Shown: positions 8,509 to 16,621 of the stretch, piece after piece
Layout of the letters: every line of letters starts with the position of its first letter
Numbering within the stretch: position 1 is the first letter of the stretch
Assembly (NCBI GenBank): GCA_964425005.1
Contig: CAYRKT010000014.1
Coordinates: 1-30,543 of the forward strand
Direction of reading: 5' to 3'
Origin: CAYRKT01 sp964425005
Lineage (GTDB): Bacteria > Synergistota > Synergistia > CAYRKT01
Length of the DNA stretch: 30,543 nt
Notes under the pieces: generated by a model
Seen by the model: the letters and a program-made list of their open reading frames with translations, nothing else
Databases searched by the model: none
What the model was told of the DNA's origin: nothing
Program-made: the position numbers and the translations under genes

Positions 8509-10057
8509 GGATCAGGGCCATGCGCTTAAGCCTCGACAGCAACAGCAGGGCGCCGTCGCTCCTAAGGGCGATCCCCAGGGAGAAGCAGACCAGCAGGAAC
8601 AGGGGCGAGGAGAGAAGGTAAAGAAGGGGGGATCCCAGGGAGAGCAGCAATACGGGAAGGGCCGCCAGGGCGGCCAGGCCGACCTTAAGGAGCTCGACCA
8701 GCAAGGGGCGAAGGGGGAGGGCGAACCTCCTCCTCACCTTGGCCGCGACGAGAAGGAGGCCCAGAAGGCTCGAGAGGGAGGTGGCGAGGGCTAGCCCCCG
8801 GTGCCCCATGGGCCCCACCAATAGGGCGTTGGCCCCGGCGTTGAAGAGCAAGGCCGCTGAGGCGACGAGGGTAGGGGTTTTGGTGTCGTGGTGCGCCCAG
8901 AAGAGGTGCGACAGAAGCGACCACAAAGCCTGTGGCAGAAGGCCCGGGGCGTAGAAGACCAGGGCCTGGGCGGTGAGGTGGGTGGCTCGCTCGTCGAAGT
9001 TCCCCCTCTGGAAGACCAGCTCGACCAGCTCTCTTGAACCCACCGCCAGGACGATCGAGATGGGCAAGAGGGCCAGGACGATGGAGGAAAAGCTCCTCGA
9101 CGTCAGGACCACCAGGGAATCCCTGTCATCCCTGGCGGCGCTGGAGGAGGCAAAGCTGTAGAAGGCGTTGCAGAGGGGACCGCAGAGGAGGTCGGACGGC
9201 AGCGCTCGAAGCAAAAAGGCGTAGCTAAGGGCCGATATGGCCCCGGGAGGAAGCCCCGAAGCGAAGTACCGGTCCACCAAAGCGTTCAGTATACCCACTC
9301 CGTTCGCCAAGAACACCGGCCAGATGAGCGCCATAGTCTCCCTGACGAATGGGTCGAAGGGGGCGAACCGAAGCCTAAGGTGCGGGAATGAGCCTTTGGC
9401 CACGGCCCAAAGCGCAAAGACGCCCAGGGCCAGACCCGTCGAGTAACCGCCCCAGAGCCCGAAGCCTGGCTTCAGGTCGAAGAAGAGGAGCAAGAAGGCT
9501 ATCATGGTCAGGTTTATGAGGGGATCCCCCAGCTGGGACAGAGATATCCTGCCGTTAGCTCGAAGGACCCCCTGGAGGAGGCCCAGGGCCCCCCAGAGAA
9601 AGACCAGAGGGGACATGTTTCTGCTCATGTAGGAGGAGAGGTATGCCCTGTAGGGGTCGAGCTTTGGGGCCACGAGCGCCACTATCTGGGGGGCGAAGAG
9701 GAAGGAGACCACCGAGGCCAGGGCGAAGAGGGGCAGGAATGTCCCGAAGGCCGCCCCGACCCCCTTCCAGGCGGACTCGTCTCCCTCCCTGTGTCTCGTC
9801 GACAGGAAGAGGGGAACCAACGCCACCGGGATAGCAGAGCAGACCAACCCCGCTATCACGCCGGGCACGGTGAGGGCCACCAGGAAGCTGTCGTATATGG
9901 GGCCAACCCCAGCGAAGCGGGCCAGGGCCAGGTTCTTGACCAGGCCGAGGAGCTTCGAGAGGGCCGTCAGGGCAACCCCCAAAAGCGTAGCCCTGAAGGG
10001 GCTCTCGTGGCCGCCCCTTGCGAGGAGTCTCAGAACCGAGGACAAGGTCCGGCACAT
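8492..10057 (-). CDS. murJ: MurJ/MviN-family lipid-linked glycan flippase
   Basis: This is a polytopic membrane protein of the MOP superfamily, which flips lipid II or a lipid-linked oligosaccharide across the inner membrane. The roughly 520 residues form about 14 hydrophobic segments. Recognisable MurJ-type features are the start FRATLLGVALTALSKLLGLVKN, the VPGVIAGLV helix, and LVFQRGNFDERAT in the second half, close to the MurJ L-F-E-R-G-x-F motif. ATG 10057 is preferred over an in-frame ATG at 10144 because a good extended -10 box lies at 10114-10122, downstream of the earlier ATG; the ribosome site at 10057 is weak. Being next to sugar genes it could serve a surface polysaccharide rather than peptidoglycan. 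The gene's 3' end meets the glycosyltransferase. Confidence 0.83.
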   Translation of the reverse strand: MCRTLSSVLRLLARGGHESPFRATLLGVALTALSKLLGLVKNLALARFAGVGPIYDSFLVALTVPGVIAGLVCSAIPVALVPLFLSTRHREGDESAWKGVGAAFGTFLPLFALASVVSFLFAPQIVALVAPKLDPYRAYLSSYMSRNMSPLVFLWGALGLLQGVLRANGRISLSQLGDPLINLTMIAFLLLFFDLKPGFGLWGGYSTGLALGVFALWAVAKGSFPHLRLRFAPFDPFVRETMALIWPVFLANGVGILNALVDRYFASGLPPGAISALSYAFLLRALPSDLLCGPLCNAFYSFASSSAARDDRDSLVVLTSRSFSSIVLALLPISIVLAVGSRELVELVFQRGNFDERATHLTAQALVFYAPGLLPQALWSLLSHLFWAHHDTKTPTLVASAALLFNAGANALLVGPMGHRGLALATSLSSLLGLLLVAAKVRRRFALPLRPLLVELLKVGLAALAALPVLLLSLGSPLLYLLSSPLFLLVCFSLGIALRSDGALLLLSRLKRMALILRGLG

Positions 10058-10113
10058 GCCGATCAGAGGTGCATCCCTCCGTTTAAAGCGTCTACCGCGC
10101 AGCGCCAGGCAGA

Positions 10114-10122
10114 GATTATAAC
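10114..10122 (-). promoter_or_regulatory. Extended -10 promoter for murJ
   Basis: The minus strand reads TGTTATAAT here: a consensus TATAAT with the TG dinucleotide of an extended -10. No convincing -35 box lies 17 bases upstream. Transcription would start near 10107, about 50 bases before the chosen murJ ATG. It lies just beyond the terminator of the tct operon. Confidence 0.6.
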
Positions 10123-10148
10123 ACCTAGAGAGAAAAACCCACATGGAC

Positions 10149-10187
10149 GAAAAGCTGGAGGAGGCTCAGGACAAGCCCCCTCCAGCT
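10149..10187 (-). terminator. Intrinsic terminator after tctA
   Basis: On the minus strand a 9-bp stem (AGCTGGAGG with CCTCCAGCT, 10179-10187 and 10153-10161), one G-T wobble, and four more pairs (GGCT/AGCC) enclose a 7-base loop, followed by a short T-run (TTTT then C). It lies 23 bases after the tctA stop and ends the long catabolic transcript before the murJ promoter. On the plus strand the same stem is followed by AGCG and six T, but no plus-strand gene needs it. Confidence 0.75.
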
Positions 10188-10209
10188 AGCGTTTTTTCCC
10201 GGGGAAAGC

Positions 10210-11706
10210 TCAGCTGCCCCTCGGTCGACTCGCCAGTCTGGACAATCCAAGCTGAGAAAGGATCATAACGAGTATGAACGCGGCCAGAACGAGACTCACC
10301 GGGTTCGAGGCTATGTCGGCCAGGAAAGCCATGGGGCTGTTCTCGGCCATCTGCATGGCCCTCCTGAAGTTCTGCTCCAGTATGGGGCCAAGTATTATGC
10401 CCAGCACCATGGGCGCCACGGCGTAACCGTAAAGGCGCATGAAGTACCCGAGCACGCCAAAGCCCAGCATCCAGTAGACGTCCACGAGGCTGTTCTGGAT
10501 GGCGTAGGTACCCACCACCGACAGCATGACTATCATGGGCATGAGGATGTGCCTCGGAACCTCTATGATCCTTATGAACACCTTGATGGACGAGAGAACC
10601 AACAAGACCTTCGCTACGTTGGCGAGCACCAGACAGCTCACTATCACCCAGAACACCTGGGGCGTTTGAACCATCAGGAGTGGACCAGGTCTGAGCCCGT
10701 GGATGTAAAGCGCCCCTATTATTATCGCCGTGACAGCATCCCCCGGTATGCCCAGGGTGAGCATGGGGATGAAGGCACCGCCGATGGCGCCCACGTTCGC
10801 CGACTCGGGCGCTATTACCCCCTCGTAAGCGCCCTGGCCGAACGGAACGGAGGGTTTTTTCACGGTCCTCTTGGCGCTGTCGTAAGCTATCAGGGCAGCC
10901 ACGTCCCCTCCGGTGCCCGGAAGAGCCCCTATCCAAACCCCTATCAGGGCAGACCTTATCACCAGAGGTATGTGTCTCAGAACCGTCTTGAAGTCAGGGA
11001 TAACTCTATCGAGCCTCTGCTTTATCGCCGGCAACATCCCCTCCCTGGCCTGGTAGAGCGCCTCGGAGACGCCGAAAAGCCCTATCATAGCTGGAATGAA
11101 GTTGATGCCCTGCATAAGGTATACGCTGCCGAAGGTGTACCTTAGCTCTCCTGTCTGGGGGTCCAGGCCTATCATGCTGAGCAAGACCCCCAGGGTACCA
11201 GCCACTATACCCTTGAGGGTGGACCCCTGGCCCATGCTGGTCACCAAAAGTATCCCCATGGCCCCCAGCAGGAAGTAGTCCCTGGGGGCGAACTTGAGAG
11301 CGAACCTGGCCACCAGAGGAGCTGCGAAGACCAGCACCAGTATGCCAACCATGCCCCCTATGAAGGACACCGTCACGGCCAATCCTATCGCCTTGCCGGC
11401 CTCACCCCTCTGGGCTAGAGGATAACCGTCGAACACGGTGGCCACAGCGGCTGGGGCTCCAGGAACGTTTATGAGTATGGCCGTAATGCAACCGCCGTAG
11501 ACTCCACCCATGAACACTCCGCATATCAGCGCCAGAGCGCTGTATATGTCCCAGCTGAAGGTGAAGGAGACCAAAAGAGACGTGGCCATGGTCACGCTCA
11601 GGCCGGGTATGGCGCCCACCCACATCCCGGCCAGGGTCCCTATTATCGTCAGTACGAACATCTTCCAATCCAGCAGAGGCATCAGCAGGTAGCTCAACAC
11701 GTCCAA
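10210..11706 (-). CDS. tctA: Tripartite tricarboxylate transporter, large membrane subunit TctA
   Basis: This is the large permease (about 498 residues, about 12 hydrophobic segments) of a TTT-family secondary importer, which takes up carboxylates with a periplasmic binding protein. Family hallmarks include GAIPGLSVTMATSLL near the N-terminus, the GGVYGGCITAILINVPGAPAA region, the internal repeat with GALPGTGGDVAALIAYD, and FIPMLTLGIPGDAVTAI. TTG 11706 is chosen: it sits 8 bases after GAGGGGGGA, and the protein then begins MDVLSYLLMPLLDW. A frame extension to 11781 would overlap tctB and encode a Ser/Arg/Cys-rich non-membrane peptide. It is the last gene of the minus-strand catabolic unit and is followed by a terminator. 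Confidence 0.93.
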   Translation of the reverse strand: MDVLSYLLMPLLDWKMFVLTIIGTLAGMWVGAIPGLSVTMATSLLVSFTFSWDIYSALALICGVFMGGVYGGCITAILINVPGAPAAVATVFDGYPLAQRGEAGKAIGLAVTVSFIGGMVGILVLVFAAPLVARFALKFAPRDYFLLGAMGILLVTSMGQGSTLKGIVAGTLGVLLSMIGLDPQTGELRYTFGSVYLMQGINFIPAMIGLFGVSEALYQAREGMLPAIKQRLDRVIPDFKTVLRHIPLVIRSALIGVWIGALPGTGGDVAALIAYDSAKRTVKKPSVPFGQGAYEGVIAPESANVGAIGGAFIPMLTLGIPGDAVTAIIIGALYIHGLRPGPLLMVQTPQVFWVIVSCLVLANVAKVLLVLSSIKVFIRIIEVPRHILMPMIVMLSVVGTYAIQNSLVDVYWMLGFGVLGYFMRLYGYAVAPMVLGIILGPILEQNFRRAMQMAENSPMAFLADIASNPVSLVLAAFILVMILSQLGLSRLASRPRGS

Positions 11707-11719
11707 AGCCCATCCCCCC

Positions 11720-12184
11720 TCACGGCAGGAGCACCTTGAACACGGTCTTAAAGACCAGCACCGAGAAGACGACGAACCCAAGCGATATTAAAGCGTAAAC
11801 CAACATGGCCTTGAGGTCGAACCTGCCGCTGTAAAACGTCATGGTGACCAGGAGGAAGAGGAACGTCGATGGGGCGAAGCGCGCGATGGGCAAGGCGACG
11901 GCGAAGGCAAGGACCGCTGCCATCATGAAGACCACTGACGGTTTCAGGGCATAGCTCAAAACGCCCAGGGATGGCAACCCCAACGAGCCCTCCTTCACGG
12001 CAGCTCGGATCTCAACGCCTATCCTCCCCAGGTGAAAGAGGCAAAGGACCATCATCAAACCCGAGGAGAGCCTGGGAAAGATGGAGGGAGAGTACCACGT
12101 CCCAGAGGTCATGCCCATGGCATGGTGATAGGCGAAACCCCCAACCGACAGGAGGAAAACCGTGAAGATGAGATCCCCCCACAT
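11720..12184 (-). CDS. tctB: Tripartite tricarboxylate transporter, small membrane subunit TctB
   Basis: This is the small, poorly conserved membrane subunit of the TTT importer; 154 residues with four predicted hydrophobic segments, the normal size. Identification rests on size, topology and position between tctC and tctA. ATG 12184 is chosen because the protein then opens with a transmembrane segment (MWGDLIFTVFLLSVGG). An in-frame GTG at 12247 would begin inside a perfect hairpin and add a basic leader. Its stop lies 13 bases before the tctA TTG, in the tctA ribosome site. Confidence 0.85.
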   Translation of the reverse strand: MWGDLIFTVFLLSVGGFAYHHAMGMTSGTWYSPSIFPRLSSGLMMVLCLFHLGRIGVEIRAAVKEGSLGLPSLGVLSYALKPSVVFMMAAVLAFAVALPIARFAPSTFLFLLVTMTFYSGRFDLKAMLVYALISLGFVVFSVLVFKTVFKVLLP

Positions 12185-12230
12185 GAGATTCGAATCCCTG
12201 CGCAAACGAAGCCCTCCCTTCCGGGGCAAG

Positions 12231-12258
12231 AAGCGGGAGGGGATCACCCCTCCCGCTT
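12231..12258 (-). other. Perfect 12-bp hairpin between tctC and tctB
   Basis: AAGCGGGAGGGG and CCCCTCCCGCTT form a perfect 12-bp inverted repeat around a 4-base loop, 10 bases after the tctC stop. There is no following T-run on the minus strand, so it is unlikely to be a full terminator. Such hairpins behind binding-protein genes often stabilise the upstream mRNA segment and lower expression of the membrane subunits; that role is inferred here. Confidence 0.7.
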
Positions 12259-12268
12259 CAGGCTCAGG

Positions 12269-13269
12269 CTAAGGCTTGGGGATGCCGAGATCGGCGGGAG
12301 ATTTCTTGGCAGCGCCGGCCTCGTAGATCAACCAGGAGGCTATGGAGCGCTGCCTCGCCAGGAAGTTCCTGGCCTCTTCCCCTATATACCCAGCCGGTAT
12401 GGCGTTGGCGTTCTTCAGGAAATCCTGGAAGCCAGGGTGATCGAATCCCTTCTTGAACGCCTCGACTAGCCTATCCACCACTTCTTTCGGGGTCTCCTTC
12501 TTCACGAAGACGCCGTACCAGTGGCTGTAAGGCAGGTACTTCCCGTACTCGGGATAGATCTCGGTTATGGCCGGGACGTCCGGGAAGGAGGGCAACCTCT
12601 CGGTGTTGACTACCGCCAGAGCCCTGAGCATGCCGGAGCGCAAAAACTCAGCCGCAGCTGTTATGGCCGCCGGCATCACCTCCACGTGCCCACCAAGCAA
12701 CGCCGTGAGCCCAGGTCCATCGCCGGGGAACTCGACCATGTTGAACTCCACTCCGTGGACCGACCTCATTATGGCGCCCACCACATAGGGCAGCCCACCT
12801 ATGCCGGTGGAGGCAGCCTTGATCTTACCGGGATTGGCCTTGGCATCCTCGATGAGGTCCTTCAGGGTCTTGTACTTGGAGTCGGCCTTCACCACTATCA
12901 CATCCGGAACCCTGCTGAGGATTATTATGGGCTCGAAGTTCTCCACGTAGTCTATGTCGGCTATCCCCAGGACCTTGTATATGGAGGGGTTTTCAGCTCC
13001 GAAGAGCAGGGTATATCCGTCGGCTGGCTGGTTGAAGACGTAGGTCGTGGCTATGGCACCAGTGGCTCCTGGCTTGTTGACCAGTATTATCTTCTTCCCC
13101 AAGAAAGGCTCCGTCACGGGCACTATCGCCCGCGAGGTCAGATCCGTCCCACCCCCGCGCCCCACTGTATTATGCCGTTGATGTCCTTCTCGGGGTAGGC
13201 CGCGAGAGCCTGTCCCCCCACAGAGAGCAGGAATACCCCCATCGCCGCTAAAACTCCCCACAACCTCAC
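12269..13269 (-). CDS. tctC: TTT-family periplasmic binding protein TctC, with an apparent one-base frameshift
   Basis: This is the extracytoplasmic solute receptor of the TTT importer, which presents a carboxylate to TctAB. The correct start is GTG 13269, 7 bases after GGGGGAGGTG, giving a signal peptide MRLWGVLAAMGVFLLSVGG with cleavage near QALA-A. This frame stops soon after ...NGIIQWGAG, while the rest of the protein (TDLTSRAIVPVTEPFLG onward, to the TAG at 12269) is in another frame. Adding one C to the C5 run at 13152-13156 joins them and restores the family motif W-x-A-G-G-G-T-D. The corrected protein is 333 residues, normal length. An alternative reading starting at 13303 has no signal peptide. 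A sequencing indel is more likely than a true mutation, since the remainder of the gene is intact. Confidence 0.86.
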
Positions 13270-13321
13270 GACACAACACCTCCCCCAAGGGGTTATATCG
13301 CACCCGGAGATGAGCCAGAGG

Positions 13322-14221
13322 TCAGCTCACCCCGAAGTGCCTATCGAACACGGAGAACATCAGCGACACGTCGGGCTTGACTCCGGTCCATATCTCGAAC
13401 GCTTTCGCGGCCTGATGTACCACCATCCCCCTGCCGGAAAGAACCCTGGCTCCAGCCCTCTCCGCCTCCTTCAACATCCGGGTCTTAGGCGGGTTGTAGA
13501 CCACGTCGCAGACCAGCTGTCCCTCCCTGAAGTCCTCCTCTATGAGGAGGGTGGAGTCCGGGTCCTTGTACATCCCCACGCTGGTGGTGTTGACTATCAC
13601 GTCGAACTCCCTGGCCCTTCGTCTGTAACCCCCATCCTCCATGGACATCAGCTCCACCCTGCCGGGGAAGTGGCTTCGGAGGTTCTCGACCAGGGCCCTA
13701 GCCCTGTCCGCGCTTCTGTTGACCACCACCAGCCTTGAGATCCCCTCCCTGAGCATGTAAAAGGCCACCGCCCTGGCGGCGCCACCCGCGCCCAACATCA
13801 GCATGGACTTGCCCCTGGGGCTTTCGCCGAAGGCTTCGACGAAGGAGGTCACGAACCCGACTCCATCGGTGTTGTAGCCTATAGCCCTTCCCCCGTCGAA
13901 CTTCACCGTGTTAACCGCACCACAGAGAGAGGCGCTCTCGTCCAGCTCGTCCAGGAGCTCTATCACCTTCTCCTTCCAAGGCATCGTGACGTTTGTACCC
14001 ACGAAGCCGAAGAGGGGCATGTGCTCGAAGATGGCTTTGAACCTCTCCTCCTCCTGAACCTCTATGGGGAGGTAAAAGTTGTCGAGCCCCATGGCCCTGA
14101 AAGCCACGTTCTGGAGCTTCGGCGAGAGGGTCCCGGACAGAGGATAGCCCAAAAGACCCACATAGCCGGTCCTGGTGGTGGGGAAAAACCCTGCCATCAA
14201 CTCGTCGAGCGAGAAAACCAT
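13322..14221 (-). CDS. aroE: Shikimate/quinate dehydrogenase family protein
   Basis: This is an AroE-family NAD(P)-dependent oxidoreductase that interconverts a ring ketone and alcohol, such as 3-dehydroshikimate/shikimate or 3-dehydroquinate/quinate. The 299 residues carry the catalytic lysine K83 in GTNVTMPWKE, the aspartate D119 in GYNTDGVG, and the cofactor loop GAGGAAR (144-150). The substrate-binding motif, usually H-S-x-S-P, is G-T-L-S-P here (T31, S33): the first serine is replaced by threonine. That change suggests a substrate other than the standard shikimate. ATG 14221 has AGGGGTG 8 bases upstream; another ATG two codons earlier lies too close. The gene sits between an aldehyde dehydrogenase and tctC, so a catabolic role is more likely than biosynthesis. 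The symbol denotes the family only. Confidence 0.85.
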   Translation of the reverse strand: MVFSLDELMAGFFPTTRTGYVGLLGYPLSGTLSPKLQNVAFRAMGLDNFYLPIEVQEEERFKAIFEHMPLFGFVGTNVTMPWKEKVIELLDELDESASLCGAVNTVKFDGGRAIGYNTDGVGFVTSFVEAFGESPRGKSMLMLGAGGAARAVAFYMLREGISRLVVVNRSADRARALVENLRSHFPGRVELMSMEDGGYRRRAREFDVIVNTTSVGMYKDPDSTLLIEEDFREGQLVCDVVYNPPKTRMLKEAERAGARVLSGRGMVVHQAAKAFEIWTGVKPDVSLMFSVFDRHFGVS

Positions 14222-14232
14222 GGGCATCACCC

Positions 14233-15645
14233 CTAATCCTCTTCTAGAGAGGGATCGTAGAACTCCCCGAATAGCTCCTCGTCGCTGGGCCTGTCCTCCG
14301 GTATAGGACGGGAGACCCAGGTGGTGTTCATGTAGTGTTTGAGGTGGATGTTTTCCGAAACGATGTTTCCGCCCCACGTGCCGCAACCCATGCTGGAGGT
14401 CATGGGCATGCCGTTGGTGAACGACCCAGCGTTGGACCTGGACTGGGGTTGTCTCACCATTATTCGGCTCACCGGCGCCTCCAAAGCCAACCTGTGGATC
14501 CGCTCGTCGTCGAAGGAGAAGATACCGCACGAGTGGCCCTTACCGCCCACCTCGAAGATGGCCTTCATCATCGAGAGGGCCTCATCGAAATCCCTGTACT
14601 TGAAGAGGGCCATCAGGGTGGTGAGTTTCTCCCGGCAGAAGAAATATTGAGGACCTATGCCGTCCCCCATCACCATGATGAACTTGCGATCCTCCGGTAT
14701 GGAAAAACCCGCGATGGAGGCGAGCTTCTGAGGCGACACGGCCACAGTGTGAGGTAGCCTGTTCCCCTGCTCATCCCACATGACGCGCTTGAGCAGTTCC
14801 CTCTCCCCTTCGTTAGCCAGGTAGCCCCCCTCTGCCGCGAGGTGTCTAACCATTTCGTCGAACACGTCCTGGTGGATCAAGATGTTACCGTCAGCAGAAC
14901 AACCAGAGCCGAAGTCCGAGGTCTTGCTTATCCTTATCTTCCTGGCCGCATCGGCCAGGTCAGCCGTCTCGTCCACTATTACGGTGGCGTTCCCTGCCCC
15001 CACACCGTAAGCGGGCCTACCCGAGCTATAAGCAGCCCTGACCATGGGTTGCCCCCCCGTGGCCATGACCAGGTCCGCCCTCCTCATCAACTCCTGGGCG
15101 ACCGGGATCGAGGGGTCTTCAACGCACTGCAAGACGTCGGCAGGAGCGCCGTTCTCCTCCAGGGCTCTCCTCATGAGGTTCACGGTCTCAAGGGTCGTCC
15201 TCTTAGCCCTGGGGTGAGGGGAGAAGATGATCACATCTCTGGCCTTTATGCCGTAGATAGCACCCCCAGCTGGTGTGAGCTCCGGGTTAGTGGAGGGCAC
15301 CAAAAACACTATGAGGCCTGCGGGCTTGGCGTACTTGACCAGGCCCTTTTCTGGGATCTCCTCTATCACGCCAACGCTCTTTTGCCTCAAGGCGTCCCGG
15401 AGCACCCCTCTAATTTTGAAGCGCTTGTCCATCCTGGAGACGGGATCGCCCATCCCCGTCTCCTCCACCCCCATCTCCACCAGCCTCCTGAAAGTCTTCT
15501 TGTTGGCCACAGCCCACGCCACTGCCCTGCAGAGGCGATCCACCCTCTCCTGGTCGTAGGACTCTATCACCCTTTGAGCCTCTCTGGCCCTCCTTATCAG
15601 TTCATCTATCATGGAAAGCTGCTCAGGCGTGATCTCTTTGCCCAT
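14233..15645 (-). CDS. CoA-acylating aldehyde dehydrogenase, SauS/EutE-like
   Basis: This NAD(P)-dependent enzyme should oxidise an aldehyde to its acyl-CoA. The 470 residues match the size of sulfoacetaldehyde dehydrogenase SauS and EutE. Catalytic Cys249 lies in DFGSGCSADGN, and the C-terminal MGCGTWGGN then NTTWVSRPI are features I associate with the SauS-like branch. It lacks the fused alcohol dehydrogenase of AdhE. ATG 15645 follows GGGGGGATTG; the ribosome site contains the stop of the preceding lyase gene, so translation is coupled. The substrate is unknown. In this cluster it probably captures an aldehyde released by the TPP enzyme or by a lyase. The name sulfoacetaldehyde dehydrogenase would be over-annotation, because no sulfonate gene is next to it. 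Confidence 0.85.
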   Translation of the reverse strand: MGKEITPEQLSMIDELIRRAREAQRVIESYDQERVDRLCRAVAWAVANKKTFRRLVEMGVEETGMGDPVSRMDKRFKIRGVLRDALRQKSVGVIEEIPEKGLVKYAKPAGLIVFLVPSTNPELTPAGGAIYGIKARDVIIFSPHPRAKRTTLETVNLMRRALEENGAPADVLQCVEDPSIPVAQELMRRADLVMATGGQPMVRAAYSSGRPAYGVGAGNATVIVDETADLADAARKIRISKTSDFGSGCSADGNILIHQDVFDEMVRHLAAEGGYLANEGERELLKRVMWDEQGNRLPHTVAVSPQKLASIAGFSIPEDRKFIMVMGDGIGPQYFFCREKLTTLMALFKYRDFDEALSMMKAIFEVGGKGHSCGIFSFDDERIHRLALEAPVSRIMVRQPQSRSNAGSFTNGMPMTSSMGCGTWGGNIVSENIHLKHYMNTTWVSRPIPEDRPSDEELFGEFYDPSLEED

Positions 15646-15649
15646 AACT

Positions 15650-16594
15650 TCAATCCCCCCGATAACGCGAAGCATAACCGCAGCGAGCCCTCCACACACG
15701 GCTAACCACCGAGCCAGGCAGGGAGGACTCCACGATCGTGGATGCCTCCAGGACCTTCGAGAGGTCGATGCCGGTCTTCACGCCAGAGGTCTCGAGCATG
15801 TCCACCAGGTCCTCGGTGGCCACGTTGCCGAGCGCTCCCGGCGCGAAGGGGCATCCGCCTAGCCCGCCGAAGGAGGACTCCAAAAAGGCCACCGGATAGT
15901 CGAGGGATGCGTAGGCGTTGACCAGGCCTCTGCCGTAAGTGTCGTGGAGGTGAAGCCCCAACTCGATCCCCCCGTCTCCCAGGGAGCTGAAGACCACCTC
16001 GAGGGTTCTTTTCACTTGGGAGGGAGAAGCTGAACCCATCGTGTCGGCCAGTATAAATCGCCTTATGCCCAGCTCCATCCCCCTCGCGAGCATTTCCACC
16101 ACCGAGGAAGTCGGAGGAACCCCTTCGAAGGGACAGCCGAAGGCGGTCGAAAGTGAGAGGATCAACCGCGGAGCGCCTCTGGACGAGGCGAACGCAGATG
16201 CTATGCCGGTCAGCTCCGCGAAAGACTCCTCTCTGGTTCGCCTCACGTTCCTCAAATTGTGAGTCTCAGAAACGGATATCACGAAGTTGACCGCATCTAA
16301 ACCCAGCTCCAGCGCGATCTCAGCCCCTCTGGCGTTGGGCACCAGGCTTATCAAACTGACGCCGGCCTGCCTGGCTCTATCCTTCACCGCCAGGAAGACC
16401 TCCCTGGAGTCAGCCATCTGAGGGACTGCCTTTGGACTCACGAAAGAGGTGACCTCTATTTCCTCAAACCCGGCTTCCAGCAACTTCAACACCGCCGCGA
16501 CCTTTGTCTCAGTGGGTATGAACTCCCTGGTGTTTTGAAACCCATCCCTCGGTCCTACCTCCACCACCTTGATCCTGGAGGGCAAGGCGAACAC
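15650..16594 (-). CDS. HMG-CoA lyase family protein
   Basis: This is a DRE-TIM metallolyase of the hydroxymethylglutaryl-CoA lyase family, which cleaves 3-hydroxy-3-methylacyl-CoA esters. It has EVGPRDGFQN (R16, D17), TSFVSPKAVPQMAD, metal ligands in HLHDTYG (H215, H217), and the catalytic-loop cysteine C248 in GLGGCPFAPGALGN. All catalytic positions are intact over 314 residues. GTG 16594 is reported; a TTG three codons later (16585) is better placed behind AAGGGGTG, so the true start may be there. It lies 27 bases after the cupin stop and 4 bases before the aldehyde dehydrogenase. The substrate may be HMG-CoA or a related branched hydroxyacyl-CoA generated by this pathway. Confidence 0.9.
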   Translation of the reverse strand: MFALPSRIKVVEVGPRDGFQNTREFIPTETKVAAVLKLLEAGFEEIEVTSFVSPKAVPQMADSREVFLAVKDRARQAGVSLISLVPNARGAEIALELGLDAVNFVISVSETHNLRNVRRTREESFAELTGIASAFASSRGAPRLILSLSTAFGCPFEGVPPTSSVVEMLARGMELGIRRFILADTMGSASPSQVKRTLEVVFSSLGDGGIELGLHLHDTYGRGLVNAYASLDYPVAFLESSFGGLGGCPFAPGALGNVATEDLVDMLETSGVKTGIDLSKVLEASTIVESSLPGSVVSRVWRARCGYASRYRGD

Positions 16595-16621
16595 CCCTTC
16601 GAAGCGCCGCAGGGACTTCGG

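Noticed and set aside
10058..10144. Upstream in-frame ATG (10144) as murJ start
   Set aside because: It lies upstream of the extended -10 box, and the added peptide is Arg/Cys-rich without a ribosome site.
10188..10197. Plus-strand terminator reading of the hairpin at 10153-10187 with its T6 run
   Set aside because: No plus-strand gene ends nearby; the T-run is also four bases away from the stem. The minus-strand role after tctA is sufficient.
11707..11781. Longer tctA reading from 11781
   Set aside because: It overlaps tctB and encodes a Ser/Arg/Cys-rich leader; TTG 11706 has a proper ribosome site and begins the normal TctA N-terminus.
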